64,000 nt of DNA from Branchiostoma belcheri (Eukaryota > Chordata > Leptocardii > Amphioxiformes > Branchiostomatidae). Positions within the stretch are counted from its first letter, which is position 1. Each line of letters begins with the position of its first letter. The position numbers and the translations under genes were made by a program. The stretch lies in assembly GCF_001625305.1 (NCBI RefSeq), contig NW_017804076.1, positions 1,778,594 through 1,842,593 of the forward strand, read 5' to 3'. This document shows, one piece after another, positions 57,701 through 64,000 of the stretch. The notes under the pieces are model-generated. The model was given only the letters and a program-made list of their open reading frames with translations, did no database searches and was not told the DNA's origin.

Positions 57701-59921
57701 ACCACAGCTGTGGAGGATGTCAGCAGAACGTACTGCACCTGTGCAAAATCCGGATATTTCACGCTTTCCATTGGACTCTCAGTCAACTTTTTGTAGACAA
57801 TATCTTTTCTGACACAATATTTGAAAACTATAGACTGTAGGTAAAATTTGATTTTTTTGCCTACACACTATACACTATTACAGTTTTCGCACAGGCATAG
57901 TAATTTTATTGTTCTGCCGACGTGCTCAGCTTATTATGGCAATGTTAGCTAGTACAGTCTGCTCAAACACACACCAGAACTGCAACTACTTGAAAAGCTC
58001 AGAAAACGTGCTCACAGCTTTCCAAAGATACAGTCTGAGACAACATTGGAACAGTGACAGAAACAGTTGTCACAAGCCTTTTTCCATTATCACTTCCCTA
58101 GAAGAGTTGTGAACACAGTGACTAGAGAGGTACATTGAAGATTGTATAATGTGCAGCTCAGTGTTGGATAAAAGCAATACTGCAAACTTCTTGACCATTC
58201 TGGAACTGAGATAAAAAGTTAGAAACATCACAAAGTGCCAAACATTGCAGCTACATGTATCTTTAGAAATCACAACAGAAGGCAAAAAGCAGAGGCCTTT
58301 CTTTGTTTTTTACAGTGAGATACTGTAAAGGATGCAAGTTTTCTTTCCAAGCCAGTCAGCAAAGCAGCAGTACGCATGTTACATGTAGCTGCCCTTCAGT
58401 TATCAGGCCAATGCTGTTGATGTTACTGTGCTCTGTGTACTAATAATTAAAACGTTAGCTGTGTCACCACACACAGAGCCTTTCACAGGTCTGTGGAACA
58501 CCTTGGAATGGCTTCTCTTTCCTTTTTCACACTTGATGTTGTGCCATTCCAGCATGTTCTAAGACTCTCAGTCAAGGCCCTATAACTCACAAGTCCAGTG
58601 CCTGGTGAGTCCACAGTGTGCAGACTGCCCCCACTGGTGAACCCTCCCCTGCCTGATACTGTGCTCAGGCTGCTGCCACCTTTGAAAGTGGGCCTGGCCG
58701 AGTCACTGGCTACCTGGAACTTTTTCTTATACTGAGTCTGTGTGATGAGAAAATAGTATACACATACAGGGCTCAAAACCAGTCTTCTTGGTAATAGGTG
58801 ACAGGGCTAAAATTACCCCTTAAATGTGCATGTGAAATTGGAAGAGCGCACATAAATTTGACTGCACTTGCACCGGTACAAGTACCTTTACACACTATTG
58901 CAGCAACTAGAAGTGAGTTAAGGTATGAAACGTAGGAAAAAGTTTCCCATTTGTTATACATGTATAGAAATGCATCTATCCACTGCTTATTATGGGCCCA
59001 TACTGGGAAGTGAATTTCTGTTTATACAGTGGAGTTAGAGTCGGTAGCAAGCAAAAAATATTTTAAACTAGAGTTCCCCGATCTCATACCTTCGCCAAAT
59101 GGTGTTAATCTTTATGACTGCCAAATTATAGATTATTCCCCCCTGATTTAATAAATAGGATCCTCATTTTCATGAATTATATCATTGTATCATATTCTCA
59201 ACCAAAGGACAGTCTTATATTAACAAACAATGCCATTTTGGCATTTCCTCATAAATTATGCAAATGAGGTCCTGAATGTCCTGATTTGAATACATTATGT
59301 TTAATGATGTTCACCTTCACTTATGTTTCAAATATCACAAGTATGAAATTCCAGGCAGTTAGCATTGCATAATTAAAAAATTTTCTCATTAATTATGCAA
59401 ATTAAGTCTTCATTTACGTAATCAATATCTGCCTGTGTTTCTCTTTTTCTCAATTACCAATTTCACAAGCTTCAATAGTCCTATCATGGAATACAGCTGA
59501 TTTATAGAATTTCGCCATAAATTATGCAAATTACATCCATATTTGCATAATTGTCACATAATTATATCAAGCATCACGCAAGCTACCTACATACCAAAAA
59601 TCACGACGATCCGTCAACCGGTTCTTGAGTTATCGTCTTTTGAATAATTTCAAACATGTAGCCCTGCAGTTCCAGAGCAAGCCGCTAGGGGGCCCAAACT
59701 CACGTCACGTCTTCCCCAGGACAAGAGCTACCTATCATCTAAATTTCGTCACCCTAGCATGTCTAGATCATGAGATATCAAAACCGGAAGTTCAGCTGCA
59801 GTACCATAACAAGACGCTAGGGGGTCCAAAATCTAATCATTTTGAGGTCTCATCAAGACCTACCTACCTACCAAGTATCAAGACAATCCCTCAAGGCCTT
59901 CTCAAGTTATCGTGTTTACAG

Positions 59922-59954
<33 letters not shown>

Positions 59955-62900
59955 AACGCCTCTGAAAACATAACCTTCTTGGCGAAGGTAAAAAGACTGG
60001 TTATCTCATATGCACATGTGCACTTTTACCAAATTTAATGACTTAATAAGAGCTCTGGGTGCACTGTGGTGTGCCTAACCTCAGAAATGCAGGTGCACCA
60101 AAATTGGGTATACAACCTGAAAAGAATGAACCTAAATTCTGTGGAAATTCAAAATTCTATACATTCAAGTAATACAACAAAATGTAACATAATGATTCTA
60201 TTTTTCTAATACATAAGGTCAAACAATATTCAACCAGTCTAACATTGTGGCATATAAACTTTAGTAGGTTCTCCTTACCATGAAGGCACTCTTGAGTGCG
60301 GACAGTCGGTCGCTCTGTGGCCCGGCGGCCGTGCGGCTGGCGCCGGCAGAGTAGGCGTTGTCCCCGCCGAACGTGCTGTAGGTCATCGGGGCCGACATGT
60401 TTCCGTCCTCGTCATCACCGTAGTCGTCATTCTTACTGCCTCCACCACTCAGCTGTTGCCAAAAAAATGTTGGGTGAGAATTTAGTATGGTATGGCCTAG
60501 TAACCTGCAAGGCCTAGGGAAAAAAAATGTTGCATTTCTTGTTTCAGTCCTGAAAAAATTAGGGTCGGTAGGTAGGGAATATTCCTTACGTCTGCTCCAA
60601 GTCCAGGTCTCTCTCTCTTCTGAAAACCCGTGATCTTCTTGCCTCGACCACCCTTGAACCGGTTCTTCCTGAACCAGTTATTCTGTAAAGGGAGATACAG
60701 CAAACACATGTACACAAGTAAAGCTACACATAAATCATGTACATTGTACATCGCACTGGTACAATCATTACACACACAAACCTACAATGTATAGCAAACA
60801 GAGAAAAAAGGAAAATTTTTGGCCACAGGTACCAGTGTTTAATATTTTATAACAGTACTAGATGTAAGGCTTGGCATCACATTTTGGAAAATGCAGATTT
60901 CAGTCCCACATGACATTTCAACTACATTCCCTTTCATAGCAAAACTCTCTGCAAGAGTCCTTTTTATTTCAGTCCATCAAAATTACTAAGGTTTGTCACA
61001 AATGAAAGAAAGTTTACTGAATACAAAATGTAAAAAAATATGAAGATCTGTGTACCTGCATGGCTAAGTTCATGAGTTCCTCAGGTACTCTCTGGTTGGC
61101 TCCCTCCAGGTTTCTCACCAGATGTGGGGCAAAGTGCACATCCTTAGTGGTTATCAAGGTGTACGCCACACCCTTCTCACCTGAGGTAATACAATCAATT
61201 TATTTATTGAAGTAGCATCATACAAAATGCCGTAGGAAGTTCTATGTGCATGTATACTTTGACTAGAAACTAAGTGTAATATTAGTTGTGAATACTTGCA
61301 ACTTATTGTGCCTATAGTCTATACAGTCTTAATTATTGGATTACCTAAAAATGTAAAAGCTACAAACAACAAAACGATTTTCTTTCTTGCTGTTTTGTGG
61401 TCCAATGGCATACAGTTTCCTCATTCCTCATTCAATTAGTACAAAAAAGCTGTCATGTATTTTGGGTTTATTTCCTGTGTCACATAAATGATTGTATTTA
61501 CTACATGTAGTGGACTTGTTACATGCTTGGATCCACTGTTCTAGCTGAACTTATTGTTTTGACTTGAGAAAAGAATCAGCAGTGATTTCTGTTTTACCTG
61601 CACGGCCTGTTCTGCCGATCCTGTGTGTGTGAGTGTCGATGTCACGAGCCACGTCGTAGTTCACTACAGTCTTGATAGAGGGAATGTCCAAACCACGAGC
61701 TGGAAAAAACATGAATTTTTTTCTATGAAAATCTATATCACATGTGAACACTGTAGACACAGAAAAGAGCAGAACCTTTTAAAAAAATTGATTTTTTGTT
61801 CTTAACTTTTAGTAATTTTTTTCATTACTGTCAGAAAAACTTAATTTACATTGTTTATGAAGTAAATCATATTAGATATCAAAACAATTTTTTTTTAGTT
61901 CAAAGTCCATATATCATACTGCTAGCTGCTACCTAAACATTAGAGGTTATTTTTTGTTCAGTGTTTACAGTTGTGTACCTACCTGCCACATCTGTAGCTA
62001 CCAGTACAGGGATGGTTTTCTTCTTGAACTCTGAGATGACTTTGTTTCTCTCACTCTGGTCCATGTCACCGTGAAGCAAACCAGCTTGAGAAGTGTGAGA
62101 AATGTGAGAGCATTAGCCATAATTCTTTTACTTCACTGTAACAGTATTTTGAATTTATCACCATGGCCTATTCTAAGAGCATCAACATACAATAATTTAG
62201 GACTTTCATAAAATGTGGTACTGTTAAAACTGTAGGACAAATAGTTGATGGTCTGTTACCTTCAAAGTCCTGAGCCTTGAGGTTGGATGCCAGCTCTTCA
62301 CTGTTGGCTTTTTTGGTCACAAAGATGAGAACACTGCCAACTGAAACAATCCAGAAAACCAAAGACAGTTTTAAAAAGTGTTACTGGTGATTTTGTTGTA
62401 ATCAAGTTTGTACATTATGTGGTGTAACATAGACTAGATTTGTACATTGTAGCATCCTGAGTTTGTGAAAGAAGACAAATTAGAATTTCTGCAGTACATG
62501 TTGCAATGCTGTACTGTACCTGAAGTAAACTCCACCAGTCTCCTAGTCAGCCACTGCCACTTGGGTGGACCTGCTGGGAAGATCTCAACTATCTGTTGTA
62601 CATCCTCATTGGCCTGTAGAGAATACAGTTGAGCATATATGTGTTAGCTAGTCCATTTCTTGGACTTACAATTCACAATATCAAAAAATGAATTTGTAGT
62701 ATCAAAACATGTTTAAGGGCACTTGGATTGTTGGCCTTCACTACAAATGGAAGATTAAAACTACCATCACAGAAGAATACTATCTTTACCAGATATAGTT
62801 AAAAATTCTACTACTACTAGTAGTAGTAGACATTGCAAATGAAAGCTAATACACATAGACGTGGTATTCATCGGAAGCTCCTCCTACCTCTCCCAGATCG

Positions 62901-63170
62901 CCCTGCACCACTTTGATGGGGTCCATGAGAATGTCTCTGCACAGCCTCTCTATTCTCTTCTTAAAGGTGGCACTGAACAGTAGGGCTGGAGGAACCATAG
63001 CACCACATTACATATACAAGTTTGCATGAACCTTCTTTTGAGTTGAAAGTTGTAGTACGGGTAAATAAAAAAAAAGTCAGAGTATAATTATAAAGTCATC
63101 ACAAGAAACAGTGTCTACTTACTCTGTCTGTCTGGTCTGACATGATTGGCTATAGACCTGACTTGTGGCT
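54703..63170 (-). CDS. DDX42: DEAD-box RNA helicase DDX42, C-terminal part (5' end beyond window)
   Basis: Exons in order: 63170-63123, 62985-62888, 62613-62520, 62340-62260, 62084-61983, 61699-61598, 61180-61056, 60682-60590, 60452-60279, 58737-58591, 57673-57503, 56230-56118, 55708-55501 and 55083-54703 (TAA), giving 645 residues. Helicase motifs visible: III (FSATF), the motif IV region ([20 protein letters not shown]), V ([14 protein letters not shown]) and VI ([10 protein letters not shown]). Motifs Q to II (DEAD) must lie beyond 64000. After the helicase come the DDX42-specific [16 protein letters not shown] and RERPGLGAD, a Gly/Ser-rich tail with repeated GSSLSTV, then Ser and Arg-Asp runs, ending SKRSRWDT as in vertebrate DDX42 (KKSRWDS). 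DDX42 is a U2 snRNP/SF3b-associated ATPase of the nucleus. Three tail exons are duplicates of each other. Confidence 0.95.
54770..55000 (-). repeat. In-gene Arg-Asp codon repeat
   Basis: Within the last DDX42 exon, hexamer repeats of cgg/cga-gac encode about 50 residues of alternating Arg-Asp and His, preceded by a run of ten Ser. The pattern resembles the RD/RS tails of splicing factors. Antisense frames rich in Thr/Gly are shadows. Confidence 0.9.
55300..55470. repeat. Dispersed repeat (copy of 21085-21345)
   Basis: Has gcattttgaggggcatg, gtggcaaaattccgtcaaat and gacagaaagacagatgctga in the same order as the copy in the RPL4-chaperone gene. It ends about 30 bases from the donor of DDX42 exon 55708-55501. 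Confidence 0.7.
57715..57930. mobile_element. MITE, relative of 38517-38685
   Basis: Ends gtcagcagaacgtactgcac and gttctgccgacgtgctcag are inverted, with internal ttctgacacaatatttgaaa resembling the inner part of the other copy. It lies in the intron between duplicated DDX42 exons 58591 and 57673. Confidence 0.75.
59040..60000. mobile_element. Long interspersed repeat with terminal (CA)n
   Basis: About 950 bases in a DDX42 intron. tacgaacg-type 3' sequence follows a (ca)n tract (59921-59950). Internal words are aaattatgcaaat (three times), cgctagggggcccaaa and cgctagggggtccaaa. The ends carry taccttcgccaa (59090) and ttggcgaaggta (59979), an inverted pair. It carries no transposase or polymerase frame, so it is probably a non-autonomous DNA element. 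Confidence 0.7.
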
Positions 63171-64000
63171 CTGAAAATGCAGGCAATATGAAGTTCAAAC
63201 ATTTCAAATGGATACCCTTTCTCAAATAAAACATTGGGCTTGTCTTACTTTTAACTACATGTACAATGAGAATAATGTACAAACTAGAAAGGTAACATTT
63301 GCAAGCAAATGCAATATGTTTACCTCAGGATGGTCTTGCCTACGATTTTACGTTATACCTTTATTAGGAAAGGAAAGGTAGAAGGATAGTTTGCTTATAT
63401 TACTGACTTTTATATGCTGTTTATAGAGTAACATCAACGTTATAACTGGGGAATTTGAATGTTTTTGCCGTTGTAAGGCCAAGTCTACCCGTCTGCCACT
63501 CAAAGATCATTACCATAGACTAGTCTTGTAGTGCCATGTATAGGAGATACTAGGATATATAAAGTTACATACCACAGTACCAATGATTCACTCAGCACAC
63601 ACTCTTACCATGTTTGCAATTAGGCCACAGCATGTAACTTTAATCAATGACATCCTCTGCAGACTGCAAGTAAACTTCGAGTCTTTTTGACAGCTTTAGT
63701 TACAAAGGACTTTGCTGCGCTCATCTCACTACCTTATTACATTTTTGTAAATAGGAAACAGGACGTAGGCTGAAATAATAATGATGATAAGTTTATTATT
63801 ATTACAAATACATGACAGAAGGCTAATTGTAAATACGTATATCATACGAAATGATATACAATGATATGAAGAACTAATTCCTACAGTACACTTTAGTCTT
63901 TATACTACAGTATATAAGATATATATCAAGCCAGTTTTGTTGGGTTTTACTTGTTCTTTTGATCGCCGAGCCAGTGAATATACCCACTTCTATAATAATT
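63171..64000. other. DDX42 intron, no further exon found
   Basis: The exon carrying the DEAD box should lie upstream, but nothing in 63171-64000 encodes it. A left-end copy of the gaaaggtaacatttgcaa repeat is at 63283-63335. The rest is A/T-rich. The intron therefore continues past the window edge. Confidence 0.55.

Overview
This is a gene-dense, intron-rich animal genomic window. Every substantial gene is split by short GT-AG introns, single exons run from 29 to 680 bases, and there are no operons or ribosome binding sites. The products resemble vertebrate proteins over their full length (B4GALNT1, TEX10, DDX42, SWEET1), alongside a DUF1399 family that vertebrates lack. The introns are full of short MITEs and tRNA-derived SINE fragments. 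This combination suggests an invertebrate deuterostome, and my best guess is a lancelet (Branchiostoma). That is inference, not proof.

Layout. (1) 1-7601, minus: a DUF1399/GRDP-like protein carrying a collagen-like segment; its 3' end lies beyond base 1, and its probable promoter and 5'UTR exons reach back to about 10.75 kb. (2) 11757-16872, minus: a complete B4GALNT1-type ganglioside N-acetylgalactosaminyltransferase, 10 coding exons, about 535 aa. (3) 19896-24416, minus: a TPR protein resembling the assembly chaperone of ribosomal protein L4, 9 exons, 399 aa, containing one U12-type AT-AC intron. (4) 25474-32694, minus: TEX10 (IPI1 family), 15 exons, about 891 aa. (5) 33464-38354, plus: a SWEET sugar transporter (SLC50A1), head to head with TEX10 and with two alternative last exons for the seventh membrane helix. 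(6) 40-46 kb: no confident protein gene; a palindromic GC-rich cluster, minisatellites and a weak candidate transcript. (7) 46.8-49.4 kb, minus: a possible 75-aa gene whose middle exon appears expanded into a 188-bp tandem array. (8) 51135-52397, plus: a two-exon C2-domain protein. (9) 54703-63170 and beyond, minus: the C-terminal two thirds of DDX42, with duplicated exons in its tail.

Functional links. Genes 3 and 4 both act in 60S ribosome assembly and lie about 1 kb apart on the same strand. The other neighbours show no obvious pathway link: B4GALNT1 acts in Golgi glycolipid synthesis, SWEET in sugar efflux, and DDX42 in U2 snRNP/spliceosome function. Splice sites for the six main genes were placed by hand, and reading phase was checked across every junction.

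The window contains no prokaryotic features, no CRISPR array and no rRNA gene. The most notable observations are the AT-AC intron, the alternative SWEET last exons, three cases of tandem exon duplication (DDX42, TEX10, and the 47-48 kb array), and the inverted acggtcgtcgcc cluster at 39.9-40.1 kb. An assembly gap of 20 N at 50623-50642 is flanked by near-identical sequence.
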